Positions 1-8,658 of a DNA stretch of 64,000 nt are shown here, in pieces (the stretch's first letter is position 1; each line of letters begins with the position of its first letter). A program made the translations under genes and the position numbers. Source of the DNA: Peptoniphilus_B koenoeneniae (GTDB lineage Bacteria; Bacillota; Clostridia; Tissierellales; Peptoniphilaceae). The notes beneath the pieces were generated by a model. That model searched no databases. It was not told the DNA's origin and saw only the letters and a program-made list of their open reading frames with translations. The stretch lies in the NCBI RefSeq assembly GCF_030812875.1, contig NZ_JAUSTN010000002.1, positions 209,004-273,003 on the forward strand, given 5' to 3'.

Positions 1-2
1 TT

Positions 3-467
3 ACCCTTGTTCCTGAAGAAACTATTGAATTTATGAAAAAAAATCTTTTCGGAAGAAGTATTGTAATTACACCTAACTTAATTGAAGCCGGATATTTATA
101 CAAGGAAAAAATTGATAACTTGGAAAAAATGAAAGAAGCTGCAAAAGCTTTGGGCGAAGAATATAAATGCGGAGTTTTAGTTAAGGGAGGCCACCTATTA
201 AATTCAAAAGATGACGTTCTTTACTACGATTCCAATTTATATGTAATATCAGGAGAAAATGTAAATAATCCTAACACTCACGGAACTGGTTGTACTCTTT
301 CCAGTGCCATTGCTTGTGAACTTGCATTGGGAAAAAATTTATTAGATGCTATAAAAGGTGGAAAAAATTATTTAACTGGAGCAATTAAATATGGTCTAAA
401 CCTGGGCTCAGGCCGAGGCCCCGTTTATCATATGTATAATTTAAAGGAAATTAAAAATGCAAATTAA
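3..467 (+). CDS. thiD: Hydroxymethylpyrimidine/phosphomethylpyrimidine kinase, C-terminal part (cut by window start)
   Basis: The open frame runs in from the left edge, so the 5' half is outside the window; the ATG at 33 is internal. The visible 154 residues match the C-terminal part of ThiD, which phosphorylates HMP and HMP-P in the thiamin pyrimidine branch. VITPNLIEAGYL is the conserved VTPN segment, and THGTGCTLSSAIA is the ribokinase-fold anion-hole motif (GTGC) near the active site. The gene overlaps the following thiM-thiE fusion by 11 nt, so the two are translationally coupled in one thiamin salvage operon. Any TPP riboswitch would lie upstream of the window. The family assignment is firm; only the length is unknown. 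Confidence 0.92.
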   Translation, partial: TLVPEETIEFMKKNLFGRSIVITPNLIEAGYLYKEKIDNLEKMKEAAKALGEEYKCGVLVKGGHLLNSKDDVLYYDSNLYVISGENVNNPNTHGTGCTLSSAIACELALGKNLLDAIKGGKNYLTGAIKYGLNLGSGRGPVYHMYNLKEIKNAN

Positions 468-1854
468 AACATCTTTAATAAAACTTAGAAAACAATCCCC
501 CCTTGTTCATGCAATTACAAATAGTGTCACAAGTTCCAGGGTTGCCGATATTATTCTATCCACAGGTGCAAGGCCTATGATGAGCGATTTTTCCATAGAA
601 GCCCAAGAAATAACAAAAAATTCTCAAGCTCTTCTAATAAATTTAGGCATGCTTAATGAAGACAAAATGAAAGCTATAAGGCTTTCTTTAAAAACTGCCA
701 ATGAAAATAATATACCTGTTGTCCTTGATCCCGTTGGAGTGGCAAGCAGCAAAGTAAGAAGAGATTTTGCAAACGAACTTCTTGAAAATTATAAGTTTAA
801 TGTCATTAGGGGAAATTACAACGAAATAAATTATCTTGTAAATAAAGTGGAATTTACAGGAGTTGACTCTCAAAATGAAGATGAAAATTTAAAAGAAAAA
901 ACCTTTAAAGACCTGGCAATTAAACTAAACGAAAAAACAAAGGCAGTCATTCTTATAAGTGGCAAATACGAAATTATAGCCGACTCTTCAAAAGTTTTCT
1001 CAATCCCAGGAGGAAACAATCTTCTAAGAAAAATAACCGGTGCAGGAGATATGGAAACGGGAATAATAGCAAGTCTTCTTGCAAAACCCATTTCATCCTT
1101 TAAAGCTGCAACCATGGCAGGGATTTTTTTAAGACAAATTGCAAGTCAATGTGAAAAAAATAAAAGTATAAATCCTCAAGATATAATTATTGCCATGGGA
1201 AAGTTAGACGAATTTGAAGGCAAAGCAACAATTTTAGAATCTCCCTATGAACTTAAAGAAGGACTTGTTTATGGACTTGATCCAGGAAATAATCTTTTAA
1301 AAATAAAAAATGCCTTAAAAGGAGGCATGGATATTTATCAAATAAGAGATAAGGAAGCTGACGATGAAACCCTTGGAAAAAAAGTCTTAAAAATTCGTGA
1401 AATAATGAAAGACTTTCCCTGTCTTTTAGTTATGAACGACAACTTAAAAGTTGCAAAAAAATATGATCTTGCAGTCCATTTAGGACAAGAAGATGAACTT
1501 ATTTCAACAGCAAGAAAAGAACTTGGAAGAAATAAAATAATAGGGGCAACTGCAAAAAATCTTAAAGAAGCCATAATAGCAGAAAATATGGGAGCATCTT
1601 ACATCGGATCTGGAGCATTTTTTAAAACTCAAACAAAAGATGACGCACAAATAATAAGCCTCGAGGACTTAAAAGATATTATTGACGGAGTAACAATCCC
1701 CGTATATCCCATTGGCGGAATCAACTTAAAAAATCTAAGCTACTTCAAAGAGATAAAGTTATCAGGAGTCTGTATGTCCAGTGCCATATTTTCAGAAGAT
1801 CAAAATAAAATCGAAAATATAGTAAAAAATATAAGAAAAAAATTGAAAAAGTAA
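457..1854 (+). CDS. thiM/thiE: Bifunctional hydroxyethylthiazole kinase / thiamin-phosphate synthase (ThiM-ThiE fusion)
   Basis: This 465-residue protein joins two enzymes normally made separately. Residues 1 to about 262 are ThiM (PLVHAITNSVTSSRVAD, then VVLDPVGVASSKVRR), which phosphorylates hydroxyethylthiazole. Residues about 268 to 465 are ThiE (IYQIRDKEADDETL, VHLGQEDELI, YIGSGAFFKTQTKDDA, PVYPIGGI), which joins THZ-P and HMP-PP to give thiamin phosphate. The ThiM catalytic loop reads KITGAGDMETG. An Asp occupies the place where Bacillus-type ThiM has Cys (GTGCML), resembling the Asp of other ribokinase-fold kinases. With thiD upstream this is a salvage set. No de novo thiC or thiG is seen here. 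A strong terminator follows. Confidence 0.93.
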   Translation: MQIKTSLIKLRKQSPLVHAITNSVTSSRVADIILSTGARPMMSDFSIEAQEITKNSQALLINLGMLNEDKMKAIRLSLKTANENNIPVVLDPVGVASSKVRRDFANELLENYKFNVIRGNYNEINYLVNKVEFTGVDSQNEDENLKEKTFKDLAIKLNEKTKAVILISGKYEIIADSSKVFSIPGGNNLLRKITGAGDMETGIIASLLAKPISSFKAATMAGIFLRQIASQCEKNKSINPQDIIIAMGKLDEFEGKATILESPYELKEGLVYGLDPGNNLLKIKNALKGGMDIYQIRDKEADDETLGKKVLKIREIMKDFPCLLVMNDNLKVAKKYDLAVHLGQEDELISTARKELGRNKIIGATAKNLKEAIIAENMGASYIGSGAFFKTQTKDDAQIISLEDLKDIIDGVTIPVYPIGGINLKNLSYFKEIKLSGVCMSSAIFSEDQNKIENIVKNIRKKLKK

Positions 1855-1888
1855 AATCCAGAAAAATATTTGCCATATTTTTCCCATA

Positions 1889-1920
1889 GAGGCAGGAACA
1901 AAATCCTGTCTCTTTTTTAT
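1889..1920 (+). terminator. Rho-independent terminator of the thi operon
   Basis: The stem GAGGCAGGA / TCCTGTCTC (one G-T pair) closes a short A-rich loop and is followed by a T tract. It lies 35 nt after the thiM-thiE stop. Confidence 0.85.
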
Positions 1921-2010
1921 TTGCTCAAAACCTTAAAAAAAATATATAAAACTTTATCTTTTTAATATTAGTGTAACTTTTAAAAAATTTTTTTAGTTTA
2001 TAATAAAAAT

Positions 2011-2793
2011 ATGAAAAAGATAATTATATTTATAGTTTTAAGCCTTAGCTTAATTGCCTGTGGAAGCTCTGAACCTAAGTATTCAAACCTTGGCGATGAA
2101 AATAGTAAAGAAATACTAAGTAAACTTTTTGAAAAAAATAAACTTGATAATTTTGAAATACTTTTAAAAAATATTGAAGCTTTCAACTCAACAAATGAAA
2201 AAAATATTGTAACTTCTTGGAAAAAATTAAAGTTTGGACCCACTGACCCATCACAATTCAATGAAGATTACACAAAAACAAACAATCACTTGAATTGCAG
2301 AGAAAGTGTCGCCCTTTCAATTTTAAACTCCATTGAAGTTAAAGAAGAATCTGAAAAAGGAACCTACTTAATGTTTGACAGTCAAGAAATTAAATCCTTT
2401 CCTGAACTTAAAAATATAAATCCCTGTAAATTTTTTGGACTTTTCAATGAAATTGACGCAAAAAACATTGAAGAAAAAGATTTAAAAACTTTTTTACAAA
2501 AAGCCCTTGACTCTAAAAATATTCATTTTAAAAATACAAATGTTAAAACCGTTTTTGCCTATATTTACGACAAGTATGACCAAGTTTTATTTGTTGGCCA
2601 TGCCGGTATTCTTATGGAAGATCAAAACTCAAAGGGATTTTATTTTTTTGAAAAACTTTCCTACTATGAACCCTATCAACTCACCTATTTCAAAAATAAA
2701 AGTCAACTAATAAAGCTCCTAAAATCTCGCTATACCTTTAATGATGACGTAAAAGAACCTATTATTGTAATGGATGGACAAGTTTTGGAATAA
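2011..2793 (+). CDS. DUF4300-family lipoprotein
   Basis: This 260-residue protein has a short lipoprotein signal; the lipobox ends at Cys17 (SLIACGSS), so it should be anchored to the outer face of the membrane. The mature part matches the pattern I remember for DUF4300 lipoproteins of Firmicutes: YSNL at the mature N-terminus, an NCRES motif near residue 95, LFVGHAGILM near residue 195, and FFEKLSYYEPYQ soon after. Function is unknown. The NCR and GHAG motifs could suggest a papain-like or transglutaminase-like fold, but that is speculation. The gene stands alone between two terminators. A TATAAT sits only 6 nt before the ATG and no Shine-Dalgarno sequence is visible, so the transcript may be nearly leaderless. 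Confidence 0.72.
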   Translation: MKKIIIFIVLSLSLIACGSSEPKYSNLGDENSKEILSKLFEKNKLDNFEILLKNIEAFNSTNEKNIVTSWKKLKFGPTDPSQFNEDYTKTNNHLNCRESVALSILNSIEVKEESEKGTYLMFDSQEIKSFPELKNINPCKFFGLFNEIDAKNIEEKDLKTFLQKALDSKNIHFKNTNVKTVFAYIYDKYDQVLFVGHAGILMEDQNSKGFYFFEKLSYYEPYQLTYFKNKSQLIKLLKSRYTFNDDVKEPIIVMDGQVLE

Positions 2794-2798
2794 AAATA

Positions 2799-2828
2799 GA
2801 CACACAAAATTTGTGTGTCCTTTTTTTA
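2799..2828. terminator. Bidirectional terminator between the DUF4300 gene and xth
   Basis: A perfect 10-bp stem GACACACAAA / TTTGTGTGTC is followed by seven T on the plus strand. The convergent xth gene ends 15 nt beyond it, so the hairpin probably serves both genes. Confidence 0.8.
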
Positions 2829-2833
2829 TAAAT

Positions 2834-3661
2834 TTAAAGTCCTATTTCAAGAAGAATCGGAGCGTGATCTTGCCTTTCTCCGGAATCCACCACTTCCGAT
2901 TTTTTTATTAAATCTTTTATTTTATCGCTCACTAAAAAATAATCTATTCTCCAGCCGGAATTATTTATTTTTGAAGTTTTAACCCTTTGAGCCCACCAAG
3001 TATAAGCCCCCTCAACATCTCCGTGAAGATATCTGAAAGTATCAACAAAACCTCTATTTAAAAGATTTGTAAATCCTTCCCTTTCCTGGTCTGTAAAACC
3101 TGCAGACATATGGTTGGAATCAGGACTAGCCAAATCAATTTCCTTATGAGCCACATTAAAATCTCCACAAGCAACAATAGGCTTATTTTTATCTAAAGCC
3201 TCTAAATAATCACCGTACTTTATATCCCAAACCTGTCTTTCCTTTAGTCTTTTTAAACCATCTCCCGCATTAGGAGTATAAACTTGAGTAAAATAAAAAT
3301 TTTCAAACTCTAAAGTTATTATTCTTCCTTCCAAATCCATTGTATCCGGAGCACCAATTTTGGGAAAAGATGCCTTCACCTGTAAATCTTTTTTGTAAAA
3401 AACCATATTTCCCGCATAACCCTTCCTTGCCGGAGGACAAGAAGAAACAAAATAAAAATTGTATTCAGATAATTTTTCTTCTAAAATTTCCAAATGTTTT
3501 TTAGTTGGACCCTTATCAGAAAGTTTTGTTTCCTGTATAGCAATAATATCCGGATCCTCATCTTTTATTGTTTTTAAAACTTGCCTTGAAAGTGAAGCCC
3601 TGGGGGATTCTCCCGTAAGAGCCGCATTTAAAGAATCTATATTCCAAGAAATAAATTTCAT
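2834..3661 (-). CDS. xth: Exodeoxyribonuclease III family AP endonuclease
   Basis: This about 275-residue protein is a complete ExoIII/ExoA-type AP endonuclease for base-excision repair. The metal- and phosphate-binding motifs are all present in order: FISWNIDSLNA at the N-terminus, IIAIQETKLS (metal-binding Glu), VYTPNAGDGLKRL, ACGDFNVAHKEIDLA (catalytic Asp and Asn), WRIDYFLVSD, and the C-terminal DHAPILLEI with the Asp-His pair. Two ATG codons are adjacent. AAGGAG lies only 3 nt before the first and 6 nt before the second (3659-3661), so I take the second. The gene is monocistronic and convergent with the DUF4300 gene. Confidence 0.95.
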   Translation of the reverse strand: MKFISWNIDSLNAALTGESPRASLSRQVLKTIKDEDPDIIAIQETKLSDKGPTKKHLEILEEKLSEYNFYFVSSCPPARKGYAGNMVFYKKDLQVKASFPKIGAPDTMDLEGRIITLEFENFYFTQVYTPNAGDGLKRLKERQVWDIKYGDYLEALDKNKPIVACGDFNVAHKEIDLASPDSNHMSAGFTDQEREGFTNLLNRGFVDTFRYLHGDVEGAYTWWAQRVKTSKINNSGWRIDYFLVSDKIKDLIKKSEVVDSGERQDHAPILLEIGL

Positions 3662-3857
3662 CATTCACTCCTTTTTTTATTTTTTGTTAAATATCCTTAC
3701 AATTAAAAATTGTAACAAAGAAGCTTTTTTATTTCAAACCATAATAATTATCAAGAATTTTCTTTTAAGGTAAATTAAAAACATAAAAATGCATATTTAA
3801 AAAATCTTAGAAATTTTAAAAATTTTTATTTCTTTTTTTGTTTATCAAATATTTCTG

Positions 3858-4160
3858 TTATTCCTTTTGCATTTTTGAATTTTCTTTTAAATACTCAATT
3901 CCCTTTGATGTAATTTTTATCTCATCAAAGTCCGACAACAAAATATAATCTCCACCCCAGGCTTTTTTTACCACTAAATTTTTTATATAACCATCTTCTT
4001 GCATCATTAATAACACTTCTATGAAATATTCTTCAGAAATGTCATTAATACCTATAACTTTATCAAAAGTCATCTTTTCAAATGAAATTTTTCGTTTTAG
4101 AACAGCGTAATAGTACAAAAGAACCTTAAATACTATTACATCATAATCATCTTTAGCTAT
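3858..4160 (-). pseudogene. YjcQ-like prophage protein whose start codon reads ATA
   Basis: The frame AKDDYDVIVFKVLLYYYAVL followed by ISEEYFIEVLLMMQEDGYI and a C-terminal winged-helix-like ITSKGIEYLKENS resembles the YjcQ family of small phage proteins, which usually begin M-AKDDY. Here a good ribosome site GGAGG (4166-4170) sits 5 nt before ATA (4158-4160), exactly where the family Met is expected. The start therefore looks mutated from ATG to ATA. An in-frame ATG further upstream (4191-4193) has no ribosome site. The body is otherwise open for about 100 residues. It could still be translated weakly from ATA, but decay of a prophage gene is more likely, given the broken head gene upstream. 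Confidence 0.6.
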
Positions 4161-4211
4161 ATTTGCCTCCAATAAAAAAAGCACATCTAACATTTTGTCG
4201 TCAGTGTGCTG

Positions 4212-4370
4212 TTAATCTTCTATAATTTCAAATTTTTCTGGATCATATAAATAATCTTCACCCGTGTCATCGATTATCCTTATAAATCCTTTTTCAAATC
4301 CTAAAGATTCATAAATTTTATTTTTTGTAAGTGAGATTCCCTCACTCTTCCCCAAATATTTAACTTTCAT
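4212..4370 (-). CDS. Small phage-type protein (52 aa), beta-rich
   Basis: An intact 52-codon frame begins MKVKYLGKSEGISLTKNKIY and ends with DDTGEDYLYDPEKFEIIED. It has a GAGG ribosome site about 10 nt upstream, and its ATG overlaps the decayed end of the head gene. Proteins of this size and pattern (short beta-strand repeats with GEDYLY near the end) are, as I recall, commonly encoded directly after SPP1 gp7-like minor head genes of Firmicutes prophages. Position fits: head gene, this gene, then YjcQ. Function is unknown; a small SH3-like fold is a guess. It is the only undamaged frame in this relic. Confidence 0.6.
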   Translation of the reverse strand: MKVKYLGKSEGISLTKNKIYESLGFEKGFIRIIDDTGEDYLYDPEKFEIIED

Positions 4371-4975
4371 CTTCAAAAATCCTCTTTAATTTAATTTCTT
4401 CTCTTTGACCATTTGCCTCATACCAATGTATTTCTGCCTTTAATGATTTTCCTTTAAATTTTATTTTTGTAGTACCACTAATTTTTTACCATTTATTTTT
4501 GGGATGCTTATAAAAACTTTCTAATCTTGGAGCTTCTCTTATTGGAGTTTTTACCTATAACAATAACATTTTCAACTTTCTGACTATCAAATTTAACATG
4601 ATCTGAACCAATAAATTTTATAGGATAATTTTTCCCCGAACCTTTTTTAAACCCATCTCTAGACAAGACACCTTTAATCAAAGTTTTGGGATTTTCAGAA
4701 AAATCTATCCTTTTGCTTTTAACACTTGTATTATCATCAGTCCATTTTTTAGACCAAACATCTTGCTTCTTACCATCTCCTGGTAAATAGTCAACTGTGC
4801 AGTTGCATCTCTGGTGTCTTCTATAAACGTCTTTTGGAACATTAGTGTATTCGTATACACCAACAACTTCTTTACACCAGTCACAACAACTTCCAACTTC
4901 TTTTCTTACAATTTTAGGAGTCAGACCCGAGTTATATTGAAAGTCTGCATTGGTTTTAATAGTATCATCAAAATG
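4360..4975 (-). pseudogene. Broken phage minor head protein (SPP1 gp7 / Mu gpF-like), C-terminal part
   Basis: The minus-strand frame from 4975 reads NADFQYNSGLTPKIVRKE, then SCCDWCKEVVGVYEY, then a segment with Cys-x-Cys (RRHQRCNCTVDYLPGDGKKQ). These paired Cys/His motifs are typical of the C-terminus of SPP1 gp7-like head morphogenesis proteins. The frame ends at a TAA (4508-4510). One inserted T in a T run explains this: shifting frame continues RKF into YKHPKNKW, then an in-frame TAA, then KISGTTKIKFKGKSLKAE and HWYEANGQREE up to 4360. The N-terminal two thirds are missing because the CRISPR array begins 28 nt upstream. The gene therefore has truncation, a frameshift and a nonsense codon. 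Confidence 0.8.
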
Positions 4976-5003
4976 TTAGACTCTTTATTTAAAACGTCTT
5001 ACT

Positions 5004-6747
5004 ATTTCAATACATCTTATGTTGTTGTTCAAGTTCTGTTAATCCAAGGTTATACAATTTTACATTCCTATTTCAATACATCTTATGTTGTTGTTCAAGG
5101 TGATAGTGAGCTTGATAGCTTTCACTAAGGCTACACCATTTCAATACATCTTATGTTGTTGTTCAAGTTTAAGGCTTGTAGATACCATAGCGTTTTTAAA
5201 ATCATTTCAATACATCTTATGTTGTTGTTCAAGCTGAATATACATTGCCGTCGCTGTCTACTGCTACATTTCAATACATCTTATGTTGTTGTTCAAGGCA
5301 GATCCTTTTTTGTCTATAACTTCTGCAACTATATTTCAATACATCTTATGTTGTTGTTCAAGCCATCTCCATAAATTGACCATCTTTTCCCAAAAAAAAT
5401 TTCAATACATCTTATGTTGTTGTTCAAGAAATGCCATGGCAAACGCAACAGTATTAACAGTCGCATTTCAATACATCTTATGTTGTTGTTCAAGCTATGC
5501 TACTTTTAATTTTAATGCTCGCCATCGTAGGATTTCAATACATCTTATGTTGTTGTTCAAGAGAATTGAGGGTAAGAAACTATAAGAGTTTTAACTGATT
5601 TCAATACATCTTATGTTGTTGTTCAAGCTAGAACTAGAAAATATTCAGTTATTCCAAACACATTTCAATACATCTTATGTTGTTGTTCAAGTAGTAGATG
5701 CAAGCATAACTTTAACCGCGCTTGAGTATTTCAATACATCTTATGTTGTTGTTCAAGAATTAAAAGTGATTTTAGTTTAAATCAATTTATCATATTTCAA
5801 TACATCTTATGTTGTTGTTCAAGCAACGTGTATATTCATCCACTCCTGTTGTTCCGTAATTTCAATACATCTTATGTTGTTGTTCAAGGAACTCAATTTC
5901 TCTACTATTCATAGTCTTCACCCGATTTCAATACATCTTATGTTGTTGTTCAAGTGCTGCTCCATACAGTCCATCAAAAATTAATCTTCCATTTCAATAC
6001 ATCTTATGTTGTTGTTCAAGATTTGATGATTTAAAAATTAATTTACAAGTTGGATCCATATTTCAATACATCTTATGTTGTTGTTCAAGATAGAAGAAAG
6101 TGCCAAGATTTTAAAAGCTAAGTTATTTCAATACATCTTATGTTGTTGTTCAAGCAAAAAAAGAATATCAAGAGGAAGTTGGCAATCGATATTTCAATAC
6201 ATCTTATGTTGTTGTTCAAGAGACGTTGTTACAGAGATGGAAATTTACAAAAGGCTATTTCAATACATCTTATGTTGTTGTTCAAGAAAAATTCTTATGA
6301 TGTTTGGAATAACTTCAGAGTAATTTCAATACATCTTATGTTGTTGTTCAAGTTGAACGTCTTCGTATCTTTCAAAAAGCATTCCGTCATTTCAATACAT
6401 CTTATGTTGTTGTTCAAGACCAAAATAACCAAGCAGATGTGAGATAATATAAGTGATTTCAATACATCTTATGTTGTTGTTCAAGTTTTAAGAGCATATA
6501 TGTAGAAGTTTACAATCCAGATTTCAATACATCTTATGTTGTTGTTCAAGTTAGGTAAATATGCTAAAAACAAAAACATCATAATAAATTTCAATACATC
6601 TTATGTTGTTGTTCAAGACTTTCTTTTTATGTTTCTTTGGATCTAGTACGTATTTCAATACATCTTATGTTGTTGTTCAAGCTATTCTTGGTGGTTCTTG
6701 TGCCACTACACCTATTGATTTCAATACATCTTATGTTGTTGTTCAAG
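5004..6747 (-). CRISPR. Type I-B CRISPR array, 27 repeats and 26 spacers
   Basis: Twenty-seven copies of a 30-nt repeat start at 5004, 5070, 5138 and so on, the last at 6718. On the plus strand the repeat begins ATTTCAATACATC and ends TTGTTGTTCAAG; I found no repeat with a mismatch, including both terminal ones. Spacers are about 34-39 nt. On the minus strand each repeat ends in ATTGAAAT, the 8-nt 5' handle typical of Cas6-processed type I-B crRNA. Transcription is therefore leftwards, the leader lies between cas2 and 6748, and new spacers should enter at the right end. No spacer matches another part of this window by eye. The left (oldest) end abuts a broken phage head gene. Confidence 0.97.
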
Positions 6748-6882
6748 GATTGTAAATAAGCCTTTTTATTTTTATACTTTGTCTGCATTTGGCTTTTTTA
6801 CGTTTTTTTTATTTTTTTACCAAGCTTTTTATTTTTTTTATTTTCTCTATTTTTAGGGAGTTTTTTTATTCGCCTGGTACTT
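6748..6882 (-). promoter_or_regulatory. CRISPR leader
   Basis: This AT-rich stretch of about 135 nt between the cas2 stop and the first-transcribed repeat has long T runs on the plus strand and no gene. Its position upstream of the array in the transcription direction marks it as the leader. A TATAAA-like element about 20 nt before the array could be a -10 box, but no convincing -35 is visible. Confidence 0.6.
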
Positions 6883-7167
6883 TTATATTATATCATCTTT
6901 GTCAGTGTCTATTTTATTTGGTTTTCCTATATTTTCTTCTTCAAAATAATTTTTGCTGTACAATTTTATAAGTGTTACAAAATCCTCTTCTTTAATGATA
7001 GCTTTTAATTCTCTTTTTAATGCCATTATTTTTGATGGTGTGATTTCACCTTTAAAAACTGATTTCTGATGATGGTTTAAATATTTTTTGCAAATTTTAA
7101 ATATTTTGCCAACTCTTTTTTCTGACACATCATAAAATAAGAAAATATAATTAAAGTTTTTTGACAT
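6883..7167 (-). CDS. cas2: CRISPR adaptation protein Cas2
   Basis: This 94-residue protein has the Cas2 N-terminal beta strand and catalytic Asp (YIFLFYDVSEKRVGKIFKICKKY) followed by SVFKGEITPSK, the usual Cas2 layout. With Cas1 it forms the integrase that inserts spacers at the leader end. Its start overlaps the cas1 stop by 1 nt, and it is the last gene of the operon, directly ahead of the leader. The length is normal for type I-B Cas2. The C-terminal tail is rich in Asp and Lys and probably unstructured. Confidence 0.95.
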   Translation of the reverse strand: MSKNFNYIFLFYDVSEKRVGKIFKICKKYLNHHQKSVFKGEITPSKIMALKRELKAIIKEEDFVTLIKLYSKNYFEEENIGKPNKIDTDKDDII

Positions 7168-8165
7168 TAGTATTTGCTCCTTAGAGAAAAAGGAATGAAA
7201 TTTTCACCTTCTAATATAAATTTTATAAGTTTGTAGCAGTCCAGTTTAATTTGAGTTCTATAACTTACGTTTCTTTTTAGTTTTTCATTTTTAAATTTGC
7301 TCTCTATTCGTTCTTCAAAGGCTTGCAAGAAAATTTTTCTGCCTCCTTCATTAAGTAGACAATAATTTAAATTAGATTCAAAGTGTTTTTCCACTTTTAT
7401 TCTTTTGTTGTTTATTAGATCGAATATGGTTTTAAATACTATTACAGGTTTAAAAACTTCACATATGTCTAAAGACAAGCTGAATCTGGATTCACTTGGT
7501 TCGTGTAAATAACTTATGCTTTGATTTAAATGGGTTCTATATATGGCTGAAATTGTCTTTGTGTATAAAATTGAGTTGCCAAAAGAAATAAGGGCGTTTA
7601 TTGGGTTGTCTGGAGGTCTTTTTACTCTTTTGCTCATTACAAAATCTTGATCTAAAAAATATTTAAAATTCGAATAAAATCTTTGCCACAATTCTCCTTC
7701 GTAACTCATAAGTTCAAAGATGTTTTCAGATTTTTCTATTTTTAAAATTAATTCGTTTTTTATATAGTCTAAAAAAGGTTTCACTTCTTTTTTGTCATGT
7801 TTATAGTAATGGTAGACCACTTCATAAATATTTATTAAAATACCTTTTACTATAGGGATTGCAATTTCCAATCTTTTATTTTTATAAGCTTCAACTTGAG
7901 ATATTAAAAGTCTTCCACTTATATAGGTATCTCTTGGATAATATGTTCCGCTATAATTTCCATAATAGTTAAAAAAGTGTAAAATTACTTGATTTTGCGA
8001 AAGAAAATCTAATAATTTCGTATTTATACTTGTTTCATTAAGTAGATAAATTTCTTTTACATTTTCTATTGGAATATAAATGTTTTTATTATCTTTTCTA
8101 AAGCATAGAGAGTTGTCTTTTCTCTTTATCTCTCCTTCTGAAAGAATATATTTTGTAGTTCCCAT
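7167..8165 (-). CDS. cas1: CRISPR adaptation endonuclease Cas1
   Basis: This 332-residue protein is Cas1b, the metal-dependent integrase subunit. It starts KYILSEGEIKRKDNSL, with an N-terminal beta domain. The helical C-terminal domain carries the metal ligands: Glu in LMSYEGELWQRFY, His in the segment ISYLHEPSESRFSLSLD, and the acidic SLDICEVFKPVI. NPINALISFGNSILY is the typical Cas1 helix. The gene sits between cas4 and cas2, with 7 nt to cas4 and a 1-nt overlap with cas2, so the adaptation genes are co-expressed with the effector genes. The length is usual for type I-B. Confidence 0.96.
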   Translation of the reverse strand: MGTTKYILSEGEIKRKDNSLCFRKDNKNIYIPIENVKEIYLLNETSINTKLLDFLSQNQVILHFFNYYGNYSGTYYPRDTYISGRLLISQVEAYKNKRLEIAIPIVKGILINIYEVVYHYYKHDKKEVKPFLDYIKNELILKIEKSENIFELMSYEGELWQRFYSNFKYFLDQDFVMSKRVKRPPDNPINALISFGNSILYTKTISAIYRTHLNQSISYLHEPSESRFSLSLDICEVFKPVIVFKTIFDLINNKRIKVEKHFESNLNYCLLNEGGRKIFLQAFEERIESKFKNEKLKRNVSYRTQIKLDCYKLIKFILEGENFIPFSLRSKY

Positions 8166-8172
8166 AAATCAC

Positions 8173-8658
8173 CTAAATTTTACAATATTCATAATAGGCA
8201 CATTTACTGCAACCTTTAATTTTTTTAAATTTTGGAATTTCTTTAGATTTTATCAAAAGCTCAATTTTAGATATTAAATTTAAAATTTCTTTTTCTATAT
8301 CTTCACTCAGTTCAAAATATTCTATTTTCTTTCCGCAACTATTTTCTACAAATTCTAATTTACCTTTTCTTTTTATTCCCTTATTTTTTAAAACATATAG
8401 ATAATAATAAAGTTGCCATTTTGCAGCTTCTTTATCTGCGTCTGATTTTTTGGTTTCTGTTATATATTTAGATGTAATTTTATCAATTGCTATGTTTTCT
8501 ATTTTTATTTCTGCATTTTCATCATTGATAGCTTTATCTTCATGAATTTCTCTTCCTATTTTTACAAGTTCGCTATTATCTTCAAAGTTCAATTTGTTGG
8601 CAAATAAATAGCATTGCCTTTTACAATGAAAATAATAATTAATTATTGTTCCATTCAT
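8173..8658 (-). CDS. cas4: CRISPR adaptation exonuclease Cas4
   Basis: This 161-residue protein is a RecB-like Cas4 nuclease with a [4Fe-4S] cluster. One cysteine lies at the N-terminus (HCKRQCYLFANKLN) and three at the C-terminus (GCSKCAYYEYCK), the usual iron-sulphur arrangement. The nuclease core shows GREIHED and a central ETKKSDADKEAAKWQLYYYL, with the catalytic Lys and the QxxxY helix. Cas4 trims prespacers and helps select those with a correct PAM. It overlaps cas3 by 4 nt. The usual Asp-Glu metal ligands of the RecB fold are less clear by eye in this short protein. Confidence 0.93.
   Translation of the reverse strand: MNGTIINYYFHCKRQCYLFANKLNFEDNSELVKIGREIHEDKAINDENAEIKIENIAIDKITSKYITETKKSDADKEAAKWQLYYYLYVLKNKGIKRKGKLEFVENSCGKKIEYFELSEDIEKEILNLISKIELLIKSKEIPKFKKIKGCSKCAYYEYCKI

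Noticed and set aside
5153..6442. Overlapping plus-strand frames with repeated IHLMLLF or YILCCCS peptides
   Set aside because: They are translations of the CRISPR repeats and spacers, not genes.
5004..6747. Self-targeting spacers or spacers against the prophage relics
   Set aside because: By-eye comparison of all 26 spacers with the relics and other genes found no convincing match; an exact search is still needed.
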